Positions 9,339 to 19,182 of a stretch of 64,000 nt of DNA are shown here, piece after piece. Within the stretch, counting starts at the first letter, position 1. Each line of letters starts with the position of its first letter. The stretch covers positions 47,377,336-47,441,335 of the forward strand of contig CM077006.1 of assembly GCA_039090855.1 (NCBI GenBank), written 5' to 3'. A program made the translations under genes and the position numbers. A model generated the notes under the pieces. The model was given only the letters and a program-made list of their open reading frames with translations, made no database searches and was not told the origin of the DNA. The stretch is from Macrothele yani (lineage: Eukaryota > Arthropoda > Arachnida > Araneae > Macrothelidae).

Positions 9339-10118
9339 GCTACCCGATGACGTTCAACAACTTGACACTCCGCGTAGTCGAAAAAATCCAATCTTCCTTA
9401 TCCTGCACACACAACAAAACAATCTGGATTACTTGAAATCTTCCCAGACTCTAAAATCTAAAGATTTCGCCATTTCATTCGTCAATATTTCTAGCCGGAC
9501 GCTTTCCCAAGATGAAACAAAAGTTTCGGAGCTTGGACCAAAATTCTGCTTCCGAACCAGATCGAACCCGACAAACGTCGTTTCCGAATTTGAAAGCGTA
9601 ATATCGCGAGTTCAAGACAACATAAAAGACGAACTACAACAACTCTACTCTTCTAAATTACGATCTTGGTACAATCCTACTAAAATGCATAAAGAATTTA
9701 TAATACAAAGGCAAATTTTGATCCTTAGAAATGACCCATCCATAATGTTGACTCCAACGGACAAATCTGGCCAGATAGTGATTATGGATGCAGCAGACTA
9801 CAATAAGAAACTTGAAGATTCTATATCACTGACTCTGGTTCTATAGCCCTTCAAAGGAACTCTCAAAATTCTTGGATTGCACAGGTACAAAGAGAGACCC
9901 GGTTACCCGCTATTCCAATCAGGCAGTTTTTGTCTAACTTCCTTGAGAAAACCATCTGGTTGATGTGCGAACGTTTGGAAACTCTTACGTATATTTTCCT
10001 ACGCCAATAAATCGGATCAGTAGTATAGTGTTACTATTTTCAACACACAGATATTTAATGCAATTCACCGCTGATGATGGGCAACATATTTTTGCCAGAA
10101 GCATGTCCGCTATGAAGT
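9339..10118 (+). pseudogene. Penelope-like element, N-terminal part joined to its 3' end (internal deletion)
   Basis: Bases 9340-9845 encode a typical Penelope-like N-terminal region: NISSRTLSQDETKV, ELGPKFCF, then MLTPTDKSGQIVIMDAADY, the conserved block just upstream of the RT palm. The frame ends at 9846. At about 9950 the sequence becomes CATCTGGTTGATGTGCGAA, followed by about 80 bases also found downstream of the GIY-YIG domain of the element at 34.6-35.9 kb (35812-35886). RT palm and endonuclease are therefore missing, consistent with an internal deletion. A hammerhead-like motif follows at 10071. The TRIM sits directly upstream. Confidence 0.8.
10071..10107 (+). ncRNA. Degenerate hammerhead-ribozyme-like motif at the 3' end of the Penelope-like element
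   Basis: CTGATGA at 10071-10077 is followed by a stem GGGCAA/TTGCC, then GAAGCATGTC in place of the core GAAA plus a minimal self-complementary helix III. This order matches the short type I hammerheads reported from Penelope-like elements. The GAAA to GAAG change and weak stem I make it probably inactive. Confidence 0.4.
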
Positions 10119-10500
10119 GCAAGGTGGTCTGCTGGAACGGTGTGATGCATTGATGAATCTGTACCTGGCTGATATCAACATTTTACAGTATTTTAGAAAT
10201 ATCGACAGTTTGTTTTTAATCACCTGGTTTTTAGTGTTTCGGGTCTTTAACGCTACGATGGGCTTGGACTTCGCGGCGTATATAACTGAACATTTTATGA
10301 CAGACTGGATTGACTTCACTTTTAGAATATACAAGCTCCCGTGTGTTTTACTGATAAAGATTTTGTGGAATTGTACACATTTATAGCGCACGCCCGAGCC
10401 TCCTGAACACTTCTGAGGTAATGCCTTGCCTTAGAAATTCCAAATTGATCTATATTATTATTATATTACTGCAAACATTACATATTGTTTATTAATATAT
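10119..10500. other. Unassigned, possibly Penelope-like terminal sequence
   Basis: Overlapping frames of about 90 codons on both strands (10110-10391) have no recognisable domain. Position directly after the hammerhead-like motif suggests pseudo-LTR sequence; this is inference. Confidence 0.3.
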
Positions 10501-10654
10501 TAGGTTCGCTAAAAAGTCATTGTGTTTTTTACACATAGATGGCGAAACATGTCTTGAAATGTTACTAACGTCATTTGAAACCGCAAGTTCATTATGCAAC
10601 GTGACAGCTGACAGTTCAAGATTGTTTTAGGAACAGAAAGTGCGCGATTTCAAA

Positions 10655-11745
10655 ATGGATAATCAAAAGGAACATTTTCGTCATGTTTTGCTGTATTACT
10701 TCTGAAAAGGAAAAAAATACTGTGCAAGCTTATAAAGAGTTAGGTGATGTGTATGGTGAAGATGCCTTGAAACTACGACAGTGTAAGAATTGATTTGCGA
10801 AATTTCGGTCTGGAGATTTTGATGTGAAAGATGCACCATGCTCAGGAAGGCCAATCGAAGTTGATGACGACAAAATAAAGTCATTGATCGAAATCCAATC
10901 GGCGTTTAACGACACGAGAGATTGCTGACAATCCAAACATCGAAATCGAACGTTGAAAACCATTTAAAGCAACTGGGATACGTTAGTAAGCTCGATATGT
11001 GGGTATGTCATGTGTATTTTTATGTTTTTGATAGGCGCGAACAATAATGATGTAACAGCCTATTTTCTTAAATAAATTATGTTGAAAACCACATGAGCTC
11101 AAAGAAATTCATCTCACGTTGACATCTGCAATTCGCTCTTAAAACGTGAAGAAAACAATCCATTTTTGAAACGTATGATAACAGGCGATGAAAAATGGAT
11201 TGTCTACAACAACGTCGAACGATAAAGATCGTGGAGCAAGCGTGATGAACCTGCTCAAAGCACTTCCAAAGCAGATCTGCACCAAAGGAAGGTTATGCTG
11301 TCAGTCTGATGGGATTTCAAAAGGTATTATTTCGAATTGCTTCCAAGGAACCAAACCATTAATTCGGACGTATACTGTCGTCAGCTGGATAAATTAAGTA
11401 TCGCAGTCAAATAGAAGCGTCCGGAATTGGTGAATCGCAAAGGTGGTGTGTTTCACCATGATAATCGCAAGACCACATACAAATTTGCTCACTGGTCAAA
11501 AATTGTTGCAGTTTGGATGGGATGTGTTATCACATCCACCATATTCGCCAGACCTGGCACCATCAGACTACCATTTGTTTCGTTCGTTGCAAAACGCCTT
11601 GAATGGTAAAATCTTCACTGCCGATGAGGCTATCAAATCGTTCTTGGAACTGTTTTTTGCCGAAAAAAAAAAACTTTTTTCAGCGCGGAATCATGAACTT
11701 GCCTGCAAGATGGCAAAAAGGTCATCGGACAAAATGGATAATTTG
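10655..11745 (+). pseudogene. mariner transposase, heavily decayed
   Basis: The ATG at 10655 opens MDNQKEHFRHVLLYY, followed by the N-terminal helix-turn-helix (AYKELGDVYGEDALKLRQ) and SGDFDVKDAPCSGRP. The catalytic core gives MITGDEKWIVYNN (first aspartate kept), a second motif decayed to FTMIIARPHTNL in the visible frame, and PPYSPDLAPSDYHLFRSLQ (third aspartate kept). Several stops and frameshifts break the protein. Length matches a complete transposase. Confidence 0.88.
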
Positions 11746-11753
11746 TTGACTCA

Positions 11754-11969
11754 ATTTTTTTTTATTGGAGGTTTTACGACCACCGTGAGCAACCCAACGG
11801 GCTATAAAAGCAGTCGCCCGTCCCTAATTTAGGGTCACTGGTTCCAGGGAAGGGAGAGAGCCAGCGCCGTGAGACAAACAACAACCATGCCTCACTAGGA
11901 TTCGAACACGCACCCCCTTTGGACGAATGATCAGAAGCCATCGCTTAGACCACAGCGCCACCGGGGCGG
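11754..11969 (-). repeat. tRNA-derived SINE, family A (inside mariner 2)
   Basis: In element orientation the head reads CCGCCCCGGTGGCGCTGTGG with an A box TGGCGCTGTGG and a B box GTTCGAATCC. The body carries CTAAATTAGGGACGGGCGAC and the tail TTGCTCACGGTGGTCG, then an A-rich end (T tract on plus). It lies at the 3' end of the mariner transposase gene. No clear target duplication was seen. Confidence 0.88.
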
Positions 11970-12038
11970 TAAAGTTTGTTTCCCATTCAAAATTCGCCTT
12001 TCATTTAGACAGGAAAAGAACGCAATTACTTAATCATG

Positions 12039-12958
12039 AGACGCATAGAGCGCATTAAATCCGTTTATTTTTTGTGGTGTAGTCAGCACATCTAGCAAAA
12101 ACACTTGCTGGGCGAGCCATGATCAAATTCTGGATCGTGCGGATTTCGCACGTGACGTATTACAGTTTAGTTTTAAGTTTCGTATTCTTTTTCAGATTCT
12201 GTCGTTTGTTTATGTACCACAGCCCGATGGTGACCGTGGCAGCGAAAGATTGAAGTTTTAATATCGTAGTTGTACTACGCCTATAAGCGGAGATTGTACT
12301 AATTGTACAAATATATTAATAAATTAATTAATTTAAGGTGTATCTGAACCCCTTTGCATTTCAACGTATTACATATTGATTCATAAATTAACATTTTGGT
12401 TTTATTTTCTCATCACGATATGTATATATAACGTATGGCAGTAATAAATGAAAAATTCAGGACTGTTTTACACTTGCTTTAGCGGATCGGTGTGCGCTTT
12501 TTATATTGATACAAGTGTAACAGTATATTTGAGGGTATATTCCCCAATTCACTATACATCAGCGCTACTATATCGTTAAAAAAAAAAAAAAAAAGCAAGC
12601 GGAAATTCTCTTATTCTACCTACTCAGGAATACAGCGCTTATTTCCTTCAACGGAATTAACCACTTGTGCGTTTAATTAAAGTTGTTTACGAATTATACT
12701 GACGACTTCGGTAGAGAGCTATATAAAACGTATGAACCACATGCTGACATTTTTTCAGATTTCGGTTAGTAAGACCCATAAAAAACGATGAAAACAAATT
12801 TTAAAGTAAATATTTCAATAAATATTTCAGAATAATACGCTTTCTAAAAATAATAAGCACGAATTTCATATTCCAGATCAAAATTTTAAATACAGTAAAT
12901 AGTAAAATTATACTTAATCGAGGCAGATTCCTTTGTTAGCTCAAATTTTTTTATATTA
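12039..12958. other. No recognisable gene; right partner of a 50-bp inverted repeat
   Basis: AT-rich. Bases 12506-12556 are the inverted copy of 8692-8741. A 17-base A tract lies near 12578. Confidence 0.4.
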
Positions 12959-14229
12959 GGGTGTGCAACTTAATTTATCTGCCACAGGCACGACACGTCG
13001 ACAGCAAATTATAGCAAATCGAATACGTACCTAATCATGGAAATAATCCCCGTCGTGTTGGATACATTTGAGCCATCTGCCAGGGAGCTGCCGAATGCCA
13101 CTGAGGAAAAAAGAGGGCTGTTTCGAGTTGATAAAGCCATCAATACTTGTGTGGACCTCCTGGAGAGAAGTGAAGTGCGTATTACTCAGGGGATGTTGCA
13201 GGGAGCGAAAGAGGTGATAATCCGACGGGGCGAGGTCTGGAGAATACCCCGGGTGGGACAAAATCTCCCATCCCAGGTCGGTTAATAGTGTTTAAAGTCG
13301 TTTTCGCGGTGTTAGGATGCGCGTTATCCTGAAGCAACAGGGCCGACCTTCTGCCCTTTCCGGTGTATGGCCTTTTTCGCCTCCATTGCGTCACTCACAC
13401 GAATAAGTTTCTGACAATAACGCTCAGCATTGACCATTTCACCAGGTTTGAGCAACTCATAGTGTATGACACCGCGCTGATCCCACCATATGCACAGCAA
13501 GAACTTTCCTGGCATGGATATTCGGTTTGGCGGTACTGGTGGTAGGCTGACCTGGATAAACCCTCGATTTGCGCCGTTTAGGATTATCGTGGAGGATCCA
13601 CTTCTCATCACAGGTCAAAATCTTGTGGACGAAATCTTTCTTGAAGCTGGAGAGCAAGGACACAGCAACATCGTAGCGCCTAGACTTGTTCGCAGCTGTG
13701 AGTTGGTGGGGTACCCAACGGCCTTCCTTGTGAATCCGTCCAAGCTTGTGGAGGCGCTTTGCAATGGCTTGCCGTGTTACTCCGGGTTTCTGGGTGAGCT
13801 CTGACTGCGTGAGACACAGAGATCCGCGTCTAACAGTTGTTCCAGTTCCTCATCGTCAACTTTCTGTGGCTGTCCTGGACGTTCTGCATCACGGAGATCG
13901 AGATTTCCCTGCTTAAACAGCTGGAACCACTTCTTACACGCGCGGTAGGACACAGCAGCCTCACCCAAAGCAGCACAGATCATTTGCTGGGCTTCCGCGG
14001 CACTTTTTTCCATCTGAAACGCGAACAGGAGGCTCAAATGTTACTTCTCGAACGACATTGATTTCACCGTCAACTTTCGTCCCTTCTGTCACTACAGCTG
14101 TGAGCGGTTACGTTTGCTTGGAAAGCTGTTGGATGGCGCTGCAATCAGCCATTATCGTACACAGCTATTTGCATTGGCCGACATTCTATGATCGTGTGAG
14201 GTTAGGGGCCAAGAATTAAGTTGCACAGC
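12959..14229 (-). mobile_element. mariner element 3
   Basis: Inverted repeats GGGTGTGCAACTTAATT at the left and its inverse (AATTAAGTTGCACAGC) at the right, flanked by TA at 12957-12958 and 14230-14231. Length 1271 bp. Confidence 0.88.
13031..14059 (-). pseudogene. mariner transposase, frameshifted
   Basis: The start at 14059 (MSFEK) is followed at once by a stop. The N-terminal domain reads LLFAFQMEKSAAEAQQMI and CKKWFQLFKQGNLDLRD. The catalytic core gives LTCDEKWILHDN (first aspartate kept, preceding glycine lost), LLLQDNAHPNTAKTT (second) and GYSPDLAPSDYHLFRSLQ (third), the D,D34D pattern of mariner. At least three frameshifts separate these blocks. All three catalytic aspartates survive, but the reading frame does not. 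Confidence 0.9.
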
Positions 14230-14281
14230 TAAAAATTCGAGTGTAAAATGATTTGCTGCAAATTAGCGAACTTTCCCAGTA

Positions 14282-14480
14282 AAAAAAAAAATAATGGGAC
14301 GGGTTAAAGACCACTGTGAGCAACTCTAAAGCCTGTAACAGTCGCCCGTCCCTAATTTAGCACCACTGGTTCCAAGGAAGGGAAAAAGCCAGCGCCATAA
14401 GCCAAACACACTGCTTAGGACACATCTGAGCTTTGAACCCACGAGCAGCTCGAACGCTTTACCAGAAATCTACGCCGGTG
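14282..14480 (-). repeat. tRNA-derived SINE, family A, degenerate
   Basis: The body GTCGCCCGTCCCTAATTTAG and the tail region GACCACTGTGAGCAAC are clear. The head is scrambled (TTTGAACCCACG) but still ends near GCCGGTGG. It sits directly beside the right end of the Tc1 element. Confidence 0.7.
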
Positions 14481-15549
14481 GTACATTATGTGGACAAAAG
14501 TGATCGGACACTAAGTAAATAGAAAGACGATATTGTATTTACGTCAGTAGCGGGTTGGGCTTCCATTTGCAGAGATAACATCAGCCACCCGTCGAGGTAA
14601 ACCGTCCACAAGTCTACGGAGAGAGGGGTGTTCTTCCATTCCGCTTTGAGTGCATCGACAAACTCTCAAGTGAAGAAGGTTGTGTTGGTCTAGACCTCAC
14701 CCCGTCGTTCAAGTTCATCCCATAGGTGTTCAATGGGATTGAGGTCCGGGCTGTCTGCAGGCCAGTCCATCCACGACACCTCATTTTCCTCATACCGCTC
14801 CATAGCAGCCCTGGAAATATGACAAGTGGCATTGTCGTCCTGGAAGAACTGCCACAACATTGGGAGCATTGAGTTATCTAGGATATCTCTATACAGCACA
14901 GAGTTCATGTTACCATGAATAACAACTAGCGGACCCACACAGGACCGGTTGAAACAGCCCCATAACATAACTCCACCACCTACATACTTCACAGTCGGCA
15001 AGCAGATGTTCTTCGGGTAACCGCTTAAACCCACATATGTCCATCTAATAGGAATAAAATGAAGCGGGATTCGTCGCTGTACAACACCTGCCGCCATTGC
15101 TCTAATGTCCAATTTTTGTGCTGTTGCCACCATCGTAGCCGCGTGGCTTTATTGGTTTTGCTGATGAGAAGTTGATGGGCGGCTGCTCGGCCATGAGCAG
15201 AGTTGGAAACGGGTCAAAAATTTCGGACCCGGACGTCCCATAACTGGATCCGATCCGGACCCGCAACTGACCCGGACAAATCTGCTTTGAACTATAAATT
15301 CGAAACTCAGTTTATGTATAGATACATATAAACGTAATATACATATTCATCCCAATAACTGCGTGGTGTTTAATAACTGAAATTCTTTTTTAATAATAAA
15401 ATTTGGTTACTTGCTAAATTTTAGTGCCACTATTTTCGTAATCCAGAAGTAATGGCTGACTATGACCGTGGAGTATATTACAAATGGGAATCATTATTTA
15501 CGATTACACAGATGTATTTTTTTAAATATATTTAGATTGTTTACTCTTT

Positions 15550-15870
15550 CCACACTTTGATGGAGGTGCTCATACTTTCATATGGTCCGTTAGATTTTTT
15601 GTTCCATAATCTTATTACACCGTCGACATCTTACTTTGTAATTATACACTTTCCACATTTTGAACAACAAGCAAATCCAAACAACACAGAATTATTCACA
15701 GGTTCCTTAATGAGACGAAACAATTTCCAGCATTCACTCTTCCCCTTGTGGTTTTCAACAAGAACGTATTTTGAAGATGACAATCCGTTTTTTGGTGTAA
15801 ATGTAACAAGGATGGTAAGTCTGATAAAATCCGAAAACTTGAAAATTTCATCGTCCTGGAGAGAAAATCA
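15550..15870 (-). pseudogene. BED zinc finger remnant of a hAT transposase
   Basis: The minus strand encodes WKLFRLIKEP, then FACCSKCGKCIITK, and, after stop and frame damage, GTKNLTDHMKV. The CxxC pair followed by the LxxH block about 25 residues later is the BED-type zinc finger found at the N-terminus of hAT transposases, where it binds the element ends. The final cysteine of the finger is replaced by a stop codon. The catalytic domain is absent, which fits internal deletion. Confidence 0.6.
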
Positions 15871-15935
15871 AACCAGCGTCTCCCAGATAGCGCCCGGGTA
15901 TGCTAACCATTACACCACCCAGAACGACCAAGTCT
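15870..15935 (-). repeat. tRNA-like sequence
   Basis: On the minus strand, GGTGGTGTAATGGTTAGCAT looks like a tRNA D-arm with an A box, and CTGGTTTGATTTTC sits where a B box would be. It is probably a decayed tRNA-derived SINE head or tRNA pseudogene inside the hAT element. Confidence 0.3.
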
Positions 15936-16789
15936 CAAGTTTCCGATTAATTTGAACATAACCATCACAGGTTTCGCTAGTCGAAGCAACCGGCATTCAT
16001 GTTTAGCGAATCTGGAGGTTAAGAATCCTATCCCGTGATAGCCCGGAGAAGCAGATAAATAAGATAAATCCGTATTTCTTTCATGAAGCACGTATTTGTT
16101 GGCCTCGACGCCTTTTTCAACCTCCTTAATATTAAATCCATCCATATTAACAAATAAGGAGTTAATTTCGACATGACATGTCATGGGAACGGGATCTTAG
16201 AACATCATTCAAAAACCTCTGAATGCTCAATGTAAAAGATGAAATGTAAAAAGTAACTTAGTCATACAGTGAACTTCGCACGGAGAGAGTAAATCAGCTG
16301 AGAAGCAGGCGAATGGCGTTTGTCTGTACCTTGCCCTGGAAAATCACACTGTAAAAGAGCGCAAAGGAAGTATCTTTTTACGAAATAGTGTCTGCGTGTC
16401 TGAAGTCGTTCGGTGGAAATATTCGTTGCTTTAAGAAAAAGACAATATTTTTGCATGGCAAATCATTATTCACTCCGTGGACACCAGTATCGATTACAGA
16501 ATTCCACAACGCGCATTTTTCTTTGGAATATATTTTTCTCTTTTCAAAAATAAAACGGAAATAAAACCGGGTCCGGAATATCTTGATCTCCACCCCGTTA
16601 GACAAGCAAGAAATTGTTGACCCGTGACCATCACTGGCCATGATGCCCTAGTGCATGGGACTCTCTTCGGAGTGTCTTGGTAGAAACCATAACATCTATG
16701 ACCATCTGGAGCTCATACGCTATGGCATGCATTGGTAGGAACCTAGCTTATCCGATGTCCTCTGTAGTACCCTCCGCTCCCTGGGTTGC

Positions 16790-18335
16790 AGTTTCGTGGG
16801 TCTTCCAGGTTGAGGTGAATTCCTGCAATGTCCCGTCTTCTTCCACTTGTTGATGACAAAGGCAGCAGTCGATTTAGCGACCTGTCTGACATCAGCAATG
16901 CTTCTTATGCTCATACCTTCAAAGGATTACAGTTTCGTGGGTCTTCCAGGACGAGGTGAATTCCCGCAATGTCCCGTCTTCTTCCACTTGTTGATGACAA
17001 AGGCCGCAGTCGATTTAGAGACCTGTCTGACACCAGCAATGCTTTTTATGCTCATACCTTCAAAGGATTACAGTTTCGTGGGTCTTCCAGGTTGAGGTGA
17101 ATTCCTGCAATGTCCCGTCTTCTTCCACTTGTTGATGACAAAGGTCGCAGTCGATTTTGCGACCTGTCTGACATCAGCAATGCTTCTTATGCTCATGCCT
17201 CCAAAGGATTACAGTTTCGTGGGTCTTCCAGGACGAGGTGAATTCCCGCAATGTCCCGTCTTCTTCCACTTGTTGATGACAAAGGACGCAGTCGATTTAG
17301 CGACCTGTCTCACATCAGCAATGCTTCTTATGCTCATACCTTCAAAGGATTACAGTTTCGTGGGTCTTCCAGGTTGAGGTGAATTCCTGCAATGTCCCGT
17401 CTTCTTCCACTTGTTGATGACAAAGGACGCAGTCGATTTAGCGACCTGTCTCACATCAGCAATGCTTCTTATGCTCATGCCTCCAAAGGATTACAGTTTC
17501 GTGGGTCTTCCAGGACGAGGTGAATTCCCGCAATGTCCCGTCTTCTTCCACTTGTTGATGACAAAGGCCGCAGTCGATTTAGCGACCTGTGTGACATCAG
17601 CAATGCTTCTTATGCTCATACCTCCAAAGGATCACAGTTTCGTGGGTCTTCCAGGACGAGGTGAATTCCTGCAATGTCCCGTCTTCTTCCACTTGTTGAT
17701 GACAAAGGCCGCAGTCGATTTAGCGACCTGTCTCACATCAGCAATGCTTCTTATGCTCATACCTTCAAAGGATTACAGTTTCGTGGGTCTTCCAGGTTGA
17801 GGTGAATTCCTGCAATGTCCCGTCTTCTTCCACTTGTTGATGACAAAGGACGCAGTCGATTTAGCGACCTGTCTCACATCAGCAATGCTTCTTATGCTCA
17901 TGCCTCCAAAGGATTACAGTTTCGTGGGTCTTCCAGGACGAGGTGAATTCCCGCAATGTCCCGTCTTCTTCCACTTGTTGATGACAAAGGCCGCAGTCGA
18001 TTTAGCGACCTGTGTGACATCAGCAATGCTTCTTATGCTCATACCTCCAAAGGATCACAGTTTCGTGGGTCTTCCAGGACGAGGTGAATTCCTGCAATGT
18101 CCCGTCTTCTTCCACTTGTTGATGACAAAGGCCGCAGTCGATTTAGCGACCCGTCTGACATCAGCAATGCTTCTTATGCTCATACCTCCAAAGGATTACA
18201 GTTTCGTGGGTCTTCCAGGTTGAGGTGAATTCCTGCAATGCCCAGTCTTCCACTTGTTGATGACAAAGGCCACAGTAGATTTAGCGACCTAGCTGACATC
18301 AGCAATGCTTCTTATGCTCATACCTCCAATTGAGC
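16790..18335 (-). repeat. 141-bp tandem array (~11 units) within the Tc1 transposase gene
   Basis: The phrase AGTTTCGTGGGTCTTCCAGG recurs at 16790 and then every 141 bases to 18200, eleven times. 141 is 47 codons, so the frame is kept. Each minus-strand unit opens with ATGAGCATAAGAAGC and closes with a stop (TAA or TGA) after GRPTKL. A unit therefore encodes one separate helix-turn-helix peptide of about 43 residues. The units at 17354-17776 and 17777-18199 form a near-identical 423-bp higher-order repeat. Confidence 0.95.
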
Positions 18336-18392
18336 CGTCTATTATAACGAACGCCCTTTTTTAAACTCTGAGAGCTCTTTCTTTCCAGCCAT

Positions 18393-19144
18393 TTGATCAG
18401 CGATTGATCTGAGAGTACTCTCGTTGCAGTTTCTATACCTTATCGACCACGTGTCTGCTGCGGGAGAACAACACTGCACCTATGGTGCCTACCTTTTTGT
18501 GCTACTCAAGTACGTCACTTATTCGTTCCATTTATATGCGTACTGTAACCATCCAACTGCTACAATTCAATCCTCTCAGCTGAAACTCGTGATGTTTTTC
18601 CACTGTCGACCAACAGCAAGCAGAATACACTGAAGCTTTGCATAAGAACTCAGTACCCAAATTTCATACAGACTGGGAACGCTGGTACGATATCACCAAC
18701 CATCGTGTACTACCGAGTTCCGAAATTCTAAAACAAACTCAAAACTATGTGTGTAATTTTTCTGATCTTTCTTTTAAGCGTGAACATTTGATATTTCAGA
18801 ACATCCCTATGTATTGGACTAATATACAGGGTGTTACTTAAATGACGCATAATAACCCCAGGGGGTGATTCCTTTGGGAAATGCAAGCAAAACGTGTTGA
18901 GGGACAAATTGTCATTTAGGAGTTATTTACTGAGATATCGTTCCTTAAAGTTTGATGACGTCATATCCGCAACTACCATAAAGCGCGTTTCCCAAAAAGA
19001 TAGGCAAACACAAATGAAGACATAAACACGTCAAGGCACCGAGTATATTATGTTTTAATCCGCTGGCAAAGATACACAAGTGCATCACATGAGCATGACA
19101 TCACCACATTCTTACAGAAAACGAGCGTAACTCCAAATTATAAT
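18393..19144. other. No recognisable gene; possible transposon terminus near 18826
   Basis: ACAGGGTGTTACTTAAATGA at 18826 resembles ACAGGGTGT-type transposon ends in arthropods, but no inverted partner was found in the window. Short frames only. Confidence 0.3.
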
Positions 19145-19182
19145 CTCCCATGCAGGGGCAGATTGGGTCGACAAAACCAGTC

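Larger units (their letters stand above)
10503..12038 (+). mobile_element. mariner element 2, carrying a SINE insertion
   Basis: The left end reads GGTTCGCTAAAAAGTCATTG after TA. A decayed right end around 12015-12038 reads, inverted, AAGTAATTGCGTTCTTTT, similar to AAGTCATTGTGTTTTTT of the left. A family A SINE at 11754-11969 splits the 3' part. The right boundary is approximate. Confidence 0.75.
15198..16636 (-). mobile_element. hAT element inserted in Tc1-like element 1
   Basis: Terminal inverted repeats read CAGAGTTGGAAACGGGTCAA at the left and CAGTGATGGTCACGGGTCAA inverted at the right. They are flanked by 8-bp duplications GCCATGAG (15190-15197) and GCCATGAT (16637-16644), 7 of 8 matching, typical of hAT. 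A related left end occurs at 61197 and a related right end near 62640-62790. The length of 1439 bp and the absence of a catalytic domain indicate a non-autonomous derivative. Confidence 0.85.
14484..18392 (-). mobile_element. Tc1-like element 1, split by a hAT element and internally expanded
   Basis: The 3' end begins CATTATGTGGACAAAAGTG after TA at 14482-14483, a typical Tc1 terminus. The transposase runs on the minus strand from a start at 18392 to about 14614. It is interrupted by the hAT element at 15198-16636 and lengthened by a 141-bp tandem array. The 5' inverted repeat was not found upstream of 18392, so the outer boundary there is the start codon only. Confidence 0.8.
14614..18392 (-). 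pseudogene. Tc1 transposase (DD34E) remnant, interrupted and with an expanded HTH region
   Basis: Start MAGKKELSEFKKG at 18392; the frame then shifts into DGSIGGMSIRSIADV. The helix-turn-helix unit (AKSTAAFVINKWKKTG, GRPTKL) is repeated about 11 times between 18335 and 16790. It then continues as QPRERRVLQRTSDKLG. After the hAT insertion come AAAHQLLISKTNKATRLRWW, YSDESRF-like catalytic sequence with frame damage, QDDNATCHISRAAM (second acid) and WPADSPDLNPIEHLWDELE (third acid, glutamate). Stops end each repeat unit, so the gene cannot make a full transposase. Confidence 0.88.

Noticed and set aside
16847..18223. Plus-strand open frames of 82-129 codons (MLMTKAAVDLATC...)
   Set aside because: They are the antisense of the Tc1 helix-turn-helix repeat and recur only because the unit length is a multiple of three.
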